Position numbers and translations under genes: made by a program. DNA of 64,000 nt from Alteromonas profundi (GTDB taxonomy: Bacteria > Pseudomonadota > Gammaproteobacteria > Enterobacterales > Alteromonadaceae): positions 1 to 64,000 of the forward strand of contig NZ_JAAAWN010000013.1 of NCBI RefSeq assembly GCF_010500865.1, read 5' to 3'. Within the stretch, counting starts at the first letter, position 1; each line of letters opens with the position of its first letter. The notes beneath the pieces are model-generated. The model saw only the letters and a list, made by a program, of their open reading frames with translations. It was not told the origin of the DNA and ran no database searches. Positions 8,865 to 18,689 of the stretch are shown in pieces.

Positions 8865-10598
8865 CTAATACTCTTCTTTTATCTTTAACGAAAAGTTTTC
8901 TCGTTTACGCGTTAGGTTGGGATTGTATGCTGGGTCAGCATCTATAATAGACTGCCACGAATTTTTTAAATAGCGAAGCTCTTTATTAAACCTAGCCGCT
9001 TTTTCAGGCGAAATATCCAACCCGCGACTCACCGATTCATGATGATAAAGCTCGGCTTCTGCACAATATAAATTCCTTACTCCTAACTCTCTCACGCGTA
9101 AGCAAAAGTCTACATCGTTAAATGCCACGGTAAGGTTAACTTCATCTAGCCCTCCAACAGCGTCAAAATGGCTTCTTTTTACAAGCAGACACGCCGCTGT
9201 AACCGCACTATAATTTTGCGTAGCCACCAAACGCTTTAAGTAACCAGGGTGGTAGCGGGGAAAATATTTATGCGCATGCCCTGCCCCGCCTCCGTAACCT
9301 AACACCACACCAGCATGCTGAATGCGACCGTCGGAGTACAGCAGTTTAGCCCCTACACATCCAATATCTTCTCGCTGAGCGTGGGCTACCATATCGGTTA
9401 ACCAGTTGGGGCTAATCACCTCTATATCGTTATTGACTAAACCTATAATGCTGCCATTTGCATGCTTAACCCCATAATTATTTATTGCAGAATAATTAAA
9501 TGGGCCAGGGTAAGGAAGCACTCTCACCTTCGGTTGTGTGGCTAACTGGGAAAAATATGCCAAGCTGGTTTCGTCTGTGGAACCATTGTCGATGAGTAAT
9601 ATTTCGTAATTCGTATATGTGGTTTTTTGTTGAATTGATTCAATACAGGCTTTAACCAGCTCCCACGCATCTTTGGTGGGGATAATAAGAGACACCAGTG
9701 GCTGCTCTTTGCTAAGCCAGCTTACTTGGTTTATACGAAGTTCATTGTTAACCGATACAGAGGCTCTACCGCCTACTTTTATTTCGTGAGCTACCCCAGA
9801 CAAGTACGCTTTTTCTTTTGCTTTATTTTTATGTGCGTGAACTAAGGTAAAAGGTACATGCCCTATCGTATTGGTAATTCCGTTTAACCAAAACCTAGCG
9901 ACAAGTTGGGCTATTGTAGTTAACTTATTACAAATACTAGTGTTTAATTGCGCTAACAGAGCGGGAGACATTAGTACGCCAGTACTTACATATGCGCTAC
10001 TAAAATGCAGGTCGGGATTCCATGCAGGGAAAAAGTTGGGTTCGCTGGGGCGGTCTGCTTTACTTTGCTTATCGGTATCGCAATATACCAATGGATAATC
10101 GGTAAGAAAATTAACAAAGGTAGCTAACGCCCTTTTAGTAAGCTCATCTCCCTCGTTAAGCATAAGCAGAGGTAGAGATAAATCTAACGCGGCTATTGCG
10201 TCATTGAATGTAGAGACCACCTGAGTATTGTTACGTAATTGCCCATGTCCTGGCGCATTAACATTTGATGTCTCGTGCTCAATTACTACAACATGATTAA
10301 CCTGCTCATTGTGCTTTAAAGAGGCCAGCGTAGCTTGAGCATTTTTACTCCCAAAGATAACTACGTTTACGCGCTCATTGCTAACATTGCCACTGAGTAC
10401 AGCATCCTGCTTTCGCAAAAAATCTTTGTACATGGCCATACGTTTCTTTTTACTTGGAAAGCCGTAAAACAAACCAGAACGCTGAAGAGACCGACTATAA
10501 AACTCTGTCAGTTTGGCATTTTTCTTCAACCTACTTTTTAAAGAAGGAGGCAACAGCCCAATAACTCCTTTAACGGTTAGCATTGCATACTTCTTCAT
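8865..10598 (-). CDS. Glycosyltransferase family 2 protein with degenerate second GT2-like domain
   Basis: The 577-residue protein has a complete GT2 (GT-A) domain from about residue 295: PLVSLIIPTKDAWELVKACI, then LLIDNGSTDET, and VNNDIEV as the DxD-like metal/nucleotide motif, followed by GGLDEVNLTVAFNDVDFCLR typical of the acceptor side. The N-terminal 290 residues look like a decayed copy: LLMLNEGDEL and the tract FFPAWNPDLHFSSAYVSTG resemble the matching segments of tandem GT2 proteins, but nucleotide motifs are poor. It should add a sugar to the growing glycan in the cytoplasm. It lies between a terminator after rmlB and ugd, so it and ugd probably form a two-gene unit. Confidence 0.85.
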   Translation of the reverse strand: MKKYAMLTVKGVIGLLPPSLKSRLKKNAKLTEFYSRSLQRSGLFYGFPSKKKRMAMYKDFLRKQDAVLSGNVSNERVNVVIFGSKNAQATLASLKHNEQVNHVVVIEHETSNVNAPGHGQLRNNTQVVSTFNDAIAALDLSLPLLMLNEGDELTKRALATFVNFLTDYPLVYCDTDKQSKADRPSEPNFFPAWNPDLHFSSAYVSTGVLMSPALLAQLNTSICNKLTTIAQLVARFWLNGITNTIGHVPFTLVHAHKNKAKEKAYLSGVAHEIKVGGRASVSVNNELRINQVSWLSKEQPLVSLIIPTKDAWELVKACIESIQQKTTYTNYEILLIDNGSTDETSLAYFSQLATQPKVRVLPYPGPFNYSAINNYGVKHANGSIIGLVNNDIEVISPNWLTDMVAHAQREDIGCVGAKLLYSDGRIQHAGVVLGYGGGAGHAHKYFPRYHPGYLKRLVATQNYSAVTAACLLVKRSHFDAVGGLDEVNLTVAFNDVDFCLRVRELGVRNLYCAEAELYHHESVSRGLDISPEKAARFNKELRYLKNSWQSIIDADPAYNPNLTRKRENFSLKIKEEY

Positions 10599-10628
10599 GC
10601 TGTCTCTTTATTCCTTAGCGCGCTAAAT

Positions 10629-10652
10629 AAAAAAGCCGCAATTATATGCGGC
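10629..10652 (-). terminator. Rho-independent terminator after rmlB
   Basis: On the minus strand GCCGCA-TATAAT-TGCGGC (10652-10635) is followed by a run of T (10634-10629). It is placed 35 bases after the rmlB stop and before the glycosyltransferase start. Confidence 0.75.
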
Positions 10653-10686
10653 ATAAATATCATATCACGATTTAGGGTAAGCGGGG

Positions 10687-11781
10687 TTAGCTACCCGCCC
10701 CTAAACGCTCACCTTGGTAACTACCGTCTAGTACGGCTTTCCACCAATCTTCATTGTTTAAATACCACTCTACGGTTTTACGTATACCGCTCTCAAAGGT
10801 TTCTTGTGGTTTCCACCCGAGTTCTCTTTCAATTTTCGAGGCATCTATGGCATAACGCATGTCGTGACCAGGCCTGTCTTGCACGTATGTAATTTGATCT
10901 GCGTACGTTTGGTTATTAGCGCCGTCTTTAGGCTTAACATCATCTAAAATGGCGCAAATGGTTTGCACTACTTCAATGTTCTGCTTCTCGTTATGGCCGC
11001 CAATGTTATAGGTTTCACCAATTTCGCCTTTAAGCGCAACCAATACCAATGCACGGGCATGGTCTTCAACATATAGCCAGTCGCGAATTTGGTTACCTTT
11101 ACCATAAACAGGCAAAGGTTTACCGGCAAGCGCATTAAGAATAACTAAAGGAATAAGCTTCTCAGGGAAGTGATAGGGCCCATAATTATTAGAGCAGTTA
11201 GTTACCAGCGTGGGTAGCTTGTAAGTACGAAGCCATGAACGCACTAATTGATCTGAACTTGCTTTACTTGCTGAGTACGGCGAGCTAGGCGCATAAGGGG
11301 TTGTTTCAGTAAAAAGAGGAAGCTCAGTTCCTGGTTCAACTTCATCTGGGTGGGGTAAGTCGCCATACACTTCATCGGTAGAAATATGATGAAATTTAAA
11401 CCTTGCTTTTTTATCGTCTTCAAGGGCCGACCAATACGCCCGCGCTTGCTCAAGTAAGGTGTACGTGCCTACCACATTGGTTTGAATAAATTCGCCTGGC
11501 CCATCTATGGAGCGGTCTACATGAGACTCTGCCGCTAAATGCATAACAATGTCGGGTTGGTGGGTAGTAAAAACCCGCTTTAGTTCTTCTGCATCGCAAA
11601 TGTCTACCTGCTCGAAACTATAACGCGGGTTATCTGAAACAGAGGTAAGCGATTCAAGGTTACCCGCATAGGTAAGCTTATCCAGGTTTACTACCGTGTG
11701 ATCGGTATCGTTAATTAAATGGCGTACCACCGCTGAGCCGATAAACCCTGCGCCACCTGTAACTAAAATTGTTTTACTCAT
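10687..11781 (-). CDS. rmlB: dTDP-glucose 4,6-dehydratase
   Basis: This is the second step of dTDP-L-rhamnose synthesis, converting dTDP-glucose to the 4-keto-6-deoxy sugar. The 364-residue short-chain dehydrogenase begins [19 protein letters not shown] (NAD binding), has [15 protein letters not shown], the catalytic region STDEVYGDL with aspartate-glutamate, and the YxxxK pair in [10 protein letters not shown]. The end shows [19 protein letters not shown], standard for RmlB. It is last in the rmlA-rmlC-rmlD-rmlB run and is followed by a terminator. Confidence 0.97.
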   Translation of the reverse strand: MSKTILVTGGAGFIGSAVVRHLINDTDHTVVNLDKLTYAGNLESLTSVSDNPRYSFEQVDICDAEELKRVFTTHQPDIVMHLAAESHVDRSIDGPGEFIQTNVVGTYTLLEQARAYWSALEDDKKARFKFHHISTDEVYGDLPHPDEVEPGTELPLFTETTPYAPSSPYSASKASSDQLVRSWLRTYKLPTLVTNCSNNYGPYHFPEKLIPLVILNALAGKPLPVYGKGNQIRDWLYVEDHARALVLVALKGEIGETYNIGGHNEKQNIEVVQTICAILDDVKPKDGANNQTYADQITYVQDRPGHDMRYAIDASKIERELGWKPQETFESGIRKTVEWYLNNEDWWKAVLDGSYQGERLGAGS

Positions 11782-11818
11782 GTTTTATCTACCCAACTCA
11801 AATTCTGCTTGTAGTTAC

Positions 11819-12685
11819 TTATTGCGCCGCTTTAATCTCGTCCATCATGGCCGATAGCTGCTTGCGCCAGTGCGTAGGATGACAAGACGCAAACGCCTCT
11901 CGTGCAGAGGTTTTATCTAATACACTGTAGGGCGGACGTTTAGCAGGCGTTGGATATTGGCTGCTTGGTATAGGCAGTACCGGTATGGCGTTTTCTAATA
12001 AGCCTTTTTCAATGGCCAGTTCTTGTATTGCTAATGCAAAGTCGTACCAGCTAGCTACACCTTCGTCTGTCCAGTGATACACGCCTACGATTTTATTTTT
12101 TGCAGCACTTACGCACGCATCAGCCAAGCCTTTTGCCCACGTTGGCGTACCTATTTGGTCGTCTATCACCGTTAGTTTAGGTTTATTAGCCATAAGGGTA
12201 AGCATGGTTTTTACAAAGTTATTGCCATGGGCCGAATACACCCATGCGGTGCGAATTAGGCAGCTTGCATCAGGCAAAATGTCTAATAACGCTTTTTCAC
12301 CGTCTGCTTTTGTTTTTCCGTACATGCCCTGGGGTTCAATGGGGTCGTTTGGTAAGTAAGGCGACCCTTTGTGCCCATTAAATACATAATCGGTAGACAC
12401 ATGCACTAAAAACGCGCCCGCTTTTTTGCAATACTTTGCTAAGTTTTCAACCGCCGTAGCATTAATAGCGTGGCACACATCAATGTCTTCTTCGGCTTTA
12501 TCTACCGCAGTATATGCAGCAGCATTAATAATAACATCTGGAGAAAGTGAAGATAATGTATCCGACAGTACGGCTTCATTAGTAATGTCTGTATCTTCTG
12601 GCCCTAAGCATATTGTGTTGCTACCTAATATACGTACCAGCTCGTAAGACAATTGCCCGGCGTTACCAATAACTACAATTTTCAT
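11819..12685 (-). CDS. rmlD: dTDP-4-dehydrorhamnose reductase
   Basis: The enzyme makes dTDP-L-rhamnose with NAD(P)H, the last pathway step. The 288-residue protein has the cofactor loop IGNAGQLSYELVRIL, the conserved INAAAYTAVDKAEED, the segment VHVSTDYVFNG, and the active-site YxxxK in MYGKTKADGEK. Length matches E. coli RmlD (about 299). It is separated by 27 bases from rmlC upstream and by 37 from rmlB downstream, so one transcript is likely. Confidence 0.96.
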   Translation of the reverse strand: MKIVVIGNAGQLSYELVRILGSNTICLGPEDTDITNEAVLSDTLSSLSPDVIINAAAYTAVDKAEEDIDVCHAINATAVENLAKYCKKAGAFLVHVSTDYVFNGHKGSPYLPNDPIEPQGMYGKTKADGEKALLDILPDASCLIRTAWVYSAHGNNFVKTMLTLMANKPKLTVIDDQIGTPTWAKGLADACVSAAKNKIVGVYHWTDEGVASWYDFALAIQELAIEKGLLENAIPVLPIPSSQYPTPAKRPPYSVLDKTSAREAFASCHPTHWRKQLSAMMDEIKAAQ

Positions 12686-12712
12686 TGTTCGTCCTTTTGT
12701 TTGCTCTTTCGC

Positions 12713-13258
12713 TTAAAACGTAGGGGCATCTTCAAATGCTAAACCATCTTCATCTTTTGCAGAAAGCGAAGGCTTTTCTCCGTTTACTAAGGGCCAGGTA
12801 ATGCCAAGGGTTGGGTCGTCAAACTTAACCGACACTTCCGATTCTGGATGGTAATAATCGGTACACTTATAAACAAACTCAGCCGATTCACTGGTAACAT
12901 AAAAGCCATGGGCAAAGCCCGCAGGCACCCATAGTTGGCGTTTATTTTCTGCAGAAAGTAACACGCCTACCCATTTACCATACGTAGGTGAGTTTTTGCG
13001 CATATCTACTGCTACATCGTACACTTCACCGCTCACCACACGCACTAGCTTGCCTTGGGTTTGCTCTAGCTGATAATGAAGCCCACGCAGAATGCCCTGG
13101 CGCGATTTAGAATGGTTATCTTGCACAAACTCTACATCGGCACATTCTTTTTTAAACCAATCGGTGCGAAAGGTTTCTAGGAAAAAACCACGTTCGTCAC
13201 CAAAAACTTTAGGTTCTATAATTTTTACGTCTGGGATGTCTGTTGTTACTATTTGCAT
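12713..13258 (-). CDS. rmlC: dTDP-4-dehydrorhamnose 3,5-epimerase
   Basis: This cupin enzyme epimerises C3 and C5 of the keto intermediate. In the 181 residues I see FGDERGFFLETFR at the N terminus, VQDNHSKSRQGILRGLHYQ with the catalytic histidine region, and VPAGFAHGFYV in the second strand set. These are the family hallmarks and the length is normal. It lies between rmlA and rmlD, 62 bases after rmlA. Confidence 0.96.
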   Translation of the reverse strand: MQIVTTDIPDVKIIEPKVFGDERGFFLETFRTDWFKKECADVEFVQDNHSKSRQGILRGLHYQLEQTQGKLVRVVSGEVYDVAVDMRKNSPTYGKWVGVLLSAENKRQLWVPAGFAHGFYVTSESAEFVYKCTDYYHPESEVSVKFDDPTLGITWPLVNGEKPSLSAKDEDGLAFEDAPTF

Positions 13259-13320
13259 AGAGATTCCATATACAAGCTAACCGCTATATTACAAACGAAG
13301 AAAATTGTACCTACCATGAA

Positions 13321-14202
13321 TTAGTTCTTAACTCTATCGTTTATGACTTTAAGTAGATAATTCCCATAACCACTTTTTTTAAGTGGCGCTGCTAATTTTG
13401 CAAGCTGCTCAGCGTCGATATAACCCATACGGTAAGCTACCTCTTCAGGGCAGCATACTTTTAAGCCCTGACGTTTTTCGATTGCAGCAACGAAATTGGC
13501 AGCGTCTAATAACGAGTCTAACGTACCTGTATCTAACCAGGCAGAGCCACGGCCCATCAATTCAACTTTTAGACTTCCATCTTGCAAATACAGGTTATTC
13601 AGATCGGTAATTTCTAGCTCGCCGCGATGAGAAGGTTTTACTTCTTTTGCAAAGTCCACTACACGATTATCGTAGTAATAAAGCCCAGTAACCGCGTAGT
13701 TTGATTTGGGGATTTCAGGTTTTTCTTCTATAGATAGCGCATTCCAATTTTCGTCAAAGTCTACCACACCATAGCGCTCAGGATCGGTGACGTGATAGCC
13801 AAACACAGTAGCACCATGCTCTTGTTTATACGCATGTTGAAGTGACCGTTTAAGATCGTGGCCGTAGTAGATATTGTCGCCTAACACTAATGTGCAACTG
13901 TCATTACCAATAAATTCTTCGCCAATTAAAAATGCTTGCGCTAAACCATCGGGAGATGGCTGAACTGCGTACTGAACATTAATACCTAAATCGCTCCCAT
14001 CACCGATAAGTTCAATAAAGCGCTGTTGCTCTGACGGTGTGGTAATGATAAGGATATCTTTTACCCCCGACATCATTAACGTAGTCAGGGGATAAAATAT
14101 CATGGGCTTATCGTAAACCGGCATCAGTTGCTTGCTTACCACTTTTGTGAGTGGATGAAGGCGTGTGCCAGAACCACCTGCGAGTATTATTCCTTTTCTC
14201 AT
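13321..14202 (-). CDS. rmlA: Glucose-1-phosphate thymidylyltransferase
   Basis: The enzyme activates glucose-1-phosphate with dTTP to dTDP-glucose, the entry step to dTDP-rhamnose. The signature [20 protein letters not shown] is at the N terminus, with [13 protein letters not shown] and [20 protein letters not shown] later. The start is placed at the ATG at 14202, giving 293 residues: this ATG overlaps the TGA of the upstream glycosyltransferase as ATGA, a typical coupled junction. An upstream in-frame GTG at 14211 is rejected. Confidence 0.96.
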   Translation of the reverse strand: MRKGIILAGGSGTRLHPLTKVVSKQLMPVYDKPMIFYPLTTLMMSGVKDILIITTPSEQQRFIELIGDGSDLGINVQYAVQPSPDGLAQAFLIGEEFIGNDSCTLVLGDNIYYGHDLKRSLQHAYKQEHGATVFGYHVTDPERYGVVDFDENWNALSIEEKPEIPKSNYAVTGLYYYDNRVVDFAKEVKPSHRGELEITDLNNLYLQDGSLKVELMGRGSAWLDTGTLDSLLDAANFVAAIEKRQGLKVCCPEEVAYRMGYIDAEQLAKLAAPLKKSGYGNYLLKVINDRVKN

Positions 14203-15563
14203 AGTAACCACTTTTTTAATGGGCGAATTTGATTGTCCAAACCAAACCTTTGCTGAACATGCTGATAAGCTGACTCCACTGTTTCACTTAGCGCGAGTGA
14301 GCGTCTATTTTCATACACTAATTGCATTTTCTTGGCTGCGTCCTCGATAGAAGCAGACGCCCATTTAGCATCTTGGGCAAAGGGGTATTCTCCAGTCTCT
14401 ATTGCCACTAGGGTATAGTCAACCAAAAGGTCGTAATCTTTAGGAAACAAGTCGGTGCTACCTGAATAGTTAGTAGCAATAACAGGCAACTTTCGCAACA
14501 CTGCATCAGCCATAGTTCTGCCAAACCCCTCACTTCTATGTAGCGAAACATAACAATTAGCGGTATCCCAAAGCTGACAAAGTTCTGCTTCGGTTATTAA
14601 CCCTCGAATCAGTTTAATGCGCCTATCGGATGCCGCTTTTTGTTCAACGTTTTGCCAGTGGGCGCTTTCAGAGCTATTAGAAACTTTTATAACTAGCTCT
14701 ACATTTTCATAACGTGAAAAGGCAGATTGAAAGGCATTAACTACGGCAAGGGGGTTTTTACGTTCTATGAAAGAGCCCGCATCAAAGATAAACAAAAAGC
14801 GAAACGGTTGATTTTGCGTTTCTTTAGTTCTGTTATTGATCTTTGGGGGCAAGACAACTGGTGCGCTGTAAAGTGTATTATGGTGTACATTCTCCAACGC
14901 TTTTGTGACAAAACCAGATATTCCCCATACCTGTTCGAAGTAAGCAAGTGTAGCCGTCCATTCATGTGGCGTTTTTTCAAGCTCCCAAGGCGGAACAGCA
15001 ACGGCTCGGCCGAATGTGCTATCAAAGCTGTTGTATAGATTAACGAGCTTTTCTAATTCTATCGCGTTGAGGAAAAATACAGAGCGGTCGAACGTTGGTA
15101 GCCCCTCTTTCGGGTGGGTATAATTTAGCGGGTCGTCGGTAGGGTGACCAATGTGCAGTATAGAGTATTCTACGTTCATCTTATCGAGTAAGGCGGCATA
15201 GCCTCGAATATCCTCGCCTAACCCTAACCGCCCTCGATTGTAGCCTATTAGATTTACCCCTCCGGTTTTTAGCGTTAAACATTCATTTACACTACCTGAA
15301 AGTACGTTTTCGAGGTCATCGATGTTAAAAATGCTTCTACCATACTGATTGAACCAACTTATAAGTTCCGCGCGCTTGTTAAAGGTTTTTAAATCTGCAT
15401 GCCCATGAAGTTTTTCGTATAGCAACACCATAAGGTTAGTCACTGGGATCTTTTGATCTTGTTCTACATTTTGGCTGGGCAAAAGTAATCTCTCCCAAAC
15501 CTCAGGGGCGATTTGCTTAACCCTCTTCAATGTCCATGGAAGATAGTGGTTAAATGAATCCAT
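14199..15563 (-). CDS. Glycosyltransferase (GT4-like)
   Basis: The 454-residue product, starting at the ATG for [10 protein letters not shown], has a C-terminal nucleotide-sugar binding half: [18 protein letters not shown], then a phosphate-binding region with [17 protein letters not shown] and [16 protein letters not shown]. This is the GT-B fold of family 4. The N-terminal acceptor half includes [20 protein letters not shown]. An extension to a TTG at 15623 is possible but neither start has a strong ribosome binding site. It ends in an ATGA overlap with rmlA, so it shares the rhamnose transcript; rhamnosyl transfer is a reasonable guess, not shown. Confidence 0.85.
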   Translation of the reverse strand: MDSFNHYLPWTLKRVKQIAPEVWERLLLPSQNVEQDQKIPVTNLMVLLYEKLHGHADLKTFNKRAELISWFNQYGRSIFNIDDLENVLSGSVNECLTLKTGGVNLIGYNRGRLGLGEDIRGYAALLDKMNVEYSILHIGHPTDDPLNYTHPKEGLPTFDRSVFFLNAIELEKLVNLYNSFDSTFGRAVAVPPWELEKTPHEWTATLAYFEQVWGISGFVTKALENVHHNTLYSAPVVLPPKINNRTKETQNQPFRFLFIFDAGSFIERKNPLAVVNAFQSAFSRYENVELVIKVSNSSESAHWQNVEQKAASDRRIKLIRGLITEAELCQLWDTANCYVSLHRSEGFGRTMADAVLRKLPVIATNYSGSTDLFPKDYDLLVDYTLVAIETGEYPFAQDAKWASASIEDAAKKMQLVYENRRSLALSETVESAYQHVQQRFGLDNQIRPLKKWLL

Positions 15564-15638
15564 AGATATATTGAAAACCTTAAAAACGGTAGATTTATGA
15601 CTAATACATCGAAAAAACAGCAACTAAATTATATAGGG

Positions 15639-16502
15639 TTATTTTGCTCTAAAATTTTTAATGTACTCTGGCACCTTGCTGTATAAAGCAAAGCAATTAT
15701 CAACCCATTCTTCTGTAGTTACATATTCATCAGCAAACTTGCCTTCTGTGTGTGAAAACCCTAAGTCTAATGCTTGGGCTACATTCGGCAAAATAGGAGG
15801 GTATTCATGAGCCAGCAACTCAGGTCCCTCAATTAGGGGTTTTTCTTTAAGCCCCAATTTATCAAACAAAGAGCCAAGAAAAATACTTAGCATATGATTG
15901 CTAGGATGATTATGGATGTGGAATAACTTCGTACTTTTAAAGTTTTGCGCTATTGCCTCTGATACAGGTATATCTACCCCCGCCATTACCTCCCTCTGTC
16001 GAAGAACACTTATACTTTCATTGCAGCTATTCACAATATCATCGGAGCTAAGAAGTTCATGATTTACAAGGCGAGAGTAAGTCTCGCTTACGGAAAGACC
16101 TTTTTGGAAGCAATGTATCAAGAACTTATAATGTTGAACGCCACAAACCTCAATATGGCGCTTATACTCGTCAAATTTATTTAATTCGACACCAAACTTA
16201 ACCAAGCCACTGTGGTAGCCTGCAAAGTAGAGGTTTGGAATTTTCAGGCGCTTAGCCTTAGGCACCACATTTTCAATATTCGCTGAACGTGCAGTTTTAA
16301 AAGTCTCTGATTCGACTGGCTGATAGATTATTAAGTCTAGTTTGGGAAGCCAGTTTTCTAAATGCCTGAAATGTTTATCCTCCATCTGGAACACTGGCGG
16401 AAGCATGACCTCAAGAAAGTTAGCAGAAAAGTCCGTATTCTTTTTTAACGCTTGAACTATAGGTCGTCGTTGGCAATTAGCAATAATGGCAAATCTTTTC
16501 AT
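15639..16502 (-). CDS. WcbI-family polysaccharide biosynthesis protein (putative acyl/sulfo transferase)
   Basis: The start at 16502 (MKRFAIIANCQRRPIVQAL) has AAGG about 10 bases upstream and lies 16 bases after the preceding sulfotransferase gene; a longer frame into that gene is rejected. The 287-residue protein shows the WcbI hallmarks: an N-terminal IIANCQ motif, LIIYQPVES, the segment LYFAGYHSG, and HIHNHPSNHMLS. WcbI of Burkholderia capsule clusters binds CoA and is thought to transfer an acetyl or sulfo group. The exact reaction is not established for this one. Pairing with a P-loop sulfotransferase suggests both decorate the same glycan. Confidence 0.75.
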   Translation of the reverse strand: MKRFAIIANCQRRPIVQALKKNTDFSANFLEVMLPPVFQMEDKHFRHLENWLPKLDLIIYQPVESETFKTARSANIENVVPKAKRLKIPNLYFAGYHSGLVKFGVELNKFDEYKRHIEVCGVQHYKFLIHCFQKGLSVSETYSRLVNHELLSSDDIVNSCNESISVLRQREVMAGVDIPVSEAIAQNFKSTKLFHIHNHPSNHMLSIFLGSLFDKLGLKEKPLIEGPELLAHEYPPILPNVAQALDLGFSHTEGKFADEYVTTEEWVDNCFALYSKVPEYIKNFRAK

Positions 16503-16518
16503 ATATAATCCCTTATAC

Positions 16519-17622
16519 TCACTTTGAAAAAGAAATTTTTCTAAAATATTTTTGAATGGAACTAAACCATAAAATGCTAAGCTTGGTAAAAAAAGAAACA
16601 TTCTTTTTTATCATCGCTATACGCTCAGGCTTTTTAATGTCGGCATTAACATCCCAGTCATTAACTAACTTATTGTAGAGACTCTGCTGAGCCACATTTT
16701 TATACGCAAAAAACTGTTTCAACAGACGTTCAAAATCCTCATCGGAGATATCTTGCCTCTTAAAAGGTTTCTGTTGTATGGCCATACACTCTTTCACAAA
16801 CAGGTCGCTCGCATGTACGTCGTAATTGTTACAAAAGTTTTGTAACACGCTAACGTATTCTTCTTTATATAAATTAAAAGTTTTAGCGGGAATTAAAGAA
16901 TACCCCGTGGCGTTAGCTGAATAAGACTGTAAAAACCTATCCAACACGGGCTGAAGCTCACCTAGCTGAAATTGATTGAACCACCGCTTAAACTCTAAAG
17001 CATCAAGAGAGTAAGAGGTATTTACACGCTCGTGATTAGTTTCTGAATGGCATACTGAACTTGGTAAACCTAGCACGTGACAAAAGTCGCTAATGAGCGA
17101 GCCACCTACATAGCAAGCGTCATGATATGGCCTTAAAATATAGCGCTCTTTACCTACACTTTTAATAAATCGCTCTAGCGTTTTAAGCTGAAAAGACTTA
17201 GGTTTAGCTGGAACACCTAGCTTTTTTACTTCCCCATGCCGTTTAACACCTTGGTTATAAGACGACTCGATTACTTCAACCGGGTAGCGTAAATATGCAA
17301 TAAACTTAGCTGTAGGAAATACCTCAGCTAAAATAGGGTGTTGAAGAAAGAAAAACTCGGAAGAAAGCAATAAGGTAGAACACCCTGATAACTCAAAATC
17401 GCGAAGCAATTCTTGTTTTTTGGTTTCTGAAAATTCTAGTTTACCTTTTTTTACCCGGGTGAACAGAGACAATAGGTTTCCAGAACTAACCCCATTAGGG
17501 TCGATTAGGTGCTTTGGATAAAAAACGCCCTGCCCTTTAAGCTCCTCAACATTGTTCAAGAGCCATTTTTGAATAGCTGATGTTCCCGATTTTGGAGGAC
17601 CAATATGTATAAGTATATTCAA
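16519..17622 (-). CDS. P-loop sulfotransferase
   Basis: The 367-residue protein opens with MNILIHIGPPKSGTSAIQKW, an exact PAPS 5'-phosphosulfate loop. The 3'-phosphate region appears as FIAYLRYPVEVIESSYNQG. It should sulfate a sugar in the cytoplasm using PAPS. It lies directly upstream of the WcbI-type gene (16-base gap) and just after a terminator, so it probably heads the transcript that continues into the rhamnose genes. The acceptor is unknown. Confidence 0.85.
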   Translation of the reverse strand: MNILIHIGPPKSGTSAIQKWLLNNVEELKGQGVFYPKHLIDPNGVSSGNLLSLFTRVKKGKLEFSETKKQELLRDFELSGCSTLLLSSEFFFLQHPILAEVFPTAKFIAYLRYPVEVIESSYNQGVKRHGEVKKLGVPAKPKSFQLKTLERFIKSVGKERYILRPYHDACYVGGSLISDFCHVLGLPSSVCHSETNHERVNTSYSLDALEFKRWFNQFQLGELQPVLDRFLQSYSANATGYSLIPAKTFNLYKEEYVSVLQNFCNNYDVHASDLFVKECMAIQQKPFKRQDISDEDFERLLKQFFAYKNVAQQSLYNKLVNDWDVNADIKKPERIAMIKKNVSFFTKLSILWFSSIQKYFRKISFSK

Positions 17623-17636
17623 TTTTCGTAACTCAA

Positions 17637-17663
17637 CTAAAAAAGCTGCTCAATGAGCAGCTT
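17637..17663 (-). terminator. Rho-independent terminator
   Basis: On the minus strand AAGCTGCTC-ATT-GAGCAGCTT (17663-17643) runs into TTTTTT (17644-17639). It lies 24 bases after the stop of the pyruvyltransferase-like gene and before the sulfotransferase start, so it separates two transcription units. Confidence 0.8.
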
Positions 17664-17686
17664 ACATAACAAACTAACCTATAACC

Positions 17687-18685
17687 TTACTTATTGACTT
17701 CAGCAGTAATTTGCAACTTAAGGCTAAGTAGAGAGCTACGTGAAAAGCCTATAAGCGTATCAATGTTGTTCCAAAGTTGTGGCCTTGGGCTCTCTGGCTT
17801 CTCAAATTTAATCTTGCGTTTGTCGCCGCCAATTAACCAAGTGTCAAGCCTTAGATACTTATACAAGTTCACGAACTTATCTGTTTTTAGCAAAGAGACG
17901 GTAGGAACATGGTGAGCAAGACCAACTACACATCCATGGAATTTCATGCTGTAGATTAATGAACACTCGGCAATAGCCTTTGTCACTTCTTCATCAGTTT
18001 CAAACGTTTTAACGGGAATTTTCAAATCCCACGATCGACTTCCTTCAATATCCCACTCTTTTTCTGGGCCGGTTGATGCAAGAATTTCTACAACTTCGTA
18101 GCCGCATTCTACATAGATATCGACTATCTTTCGCATCTGCTCAATTCTATTTGGCTCATAGTTTTTTTGGTGGCGAGTAATGATACCTACACGTTTTTGC
18201 TTGGGCTTTTGTACACTTACTCTATCCATAGAGAAAGCAATATCAGGTGTTACATAAAGCTTCTCAACTACCGAAGGCGCTTGCTTTGCAATCCAGTTGT
18301 AGCTTTCAATATCACGTACACCGATATATTTAACAGCGTCATTTTTTAGAAATTCTACTATTTGAGCAATTACTTTCTTTTCATGGCCCAACCACGTAGC
18401 TACCCCTATTCCATAGAGAAAAACAGGTTTGCTTAAAAGCTCTTTATACCAATAGTTTATTTTTCCTTGTGGGCGAATCAAATCCCCTCCACCGATTAGT
18501 AGAGCGTCAATGTTATCAACAAACTTTTCTCTGTCTGCAGGCTCCGAATGCATGCATTTAGGGATTCCTGTAACTTCCTCGAATGTAATTACCTCAGCAT
18601 CTGAGAACTCTTTGTTCCACACTTGATGGAAGAGTTCATCGCCATAGTTACCAAAACCAAAGTACCCTAAAATCCCTAATTTCAT
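17687..18685 (-). CDS. Polysaccharide pyruvyl transferase family protein
   Basis: The 332-residue product begins MKLGILGYFGFGNYGDE, the family's N-terminal motif. Other hallmarks are ALLIGGGDLI, FLYGIGVATWLG, YIGVRDIES, and SLIYSMKFHGCVVGLAH near the C terminus. Characterised members add a ketal-linked pyruvate from PEP to sugar residues, giving an acidic polymer; some relatives act in other roles. The ATG at 18685 is preferred over a GTG at 18697 because it sits immediately before the first beta strand and follows GTGAG. It overlaps the stop of the upstream gene by no bases in this form and ends before a terminator. Confidence 0.8.
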   Translation of the reverse strand: MKLGILGYFGFGNYGDELFHQVWNKEFSDAEVITFEEVTGIPKCMHSEPADREKFVDNIDALLIGGGDLIRPQGKINYWYKELLSKPVFLYGIGVATWLGHEKKVIAQIVEFLKNDAVKYIGVRDIESYNWIAKQAPSVVEKLYVTPDIAFSMDRVSVQKPKQKRVGIITRHQKNYEPNRIEQMRKIVDIYVECGYEVVEILASTGPEKEWDIEGSRSWDLKIPVKTFETDEEVTKAIAECSLIYSMKFHGCVVGLAHHVPTVSLLKTDKFVNLYKYLRLDTWLIGGDKRKIKFEKPESPRPQLWNNIDTLIGFSRSSLLSLKLQITAEVNK

Positions 18686-18689
18686 ATTA

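Noticed and set aside
9767..9774. GGCGGTAG on the minus strand, resembling the ops element recognised by RfaH
   Set aside because: It lies in the middle of the GT2 coding sequence (codons for VGGRASV), not in a leader, and lacks the rest of the consensus.
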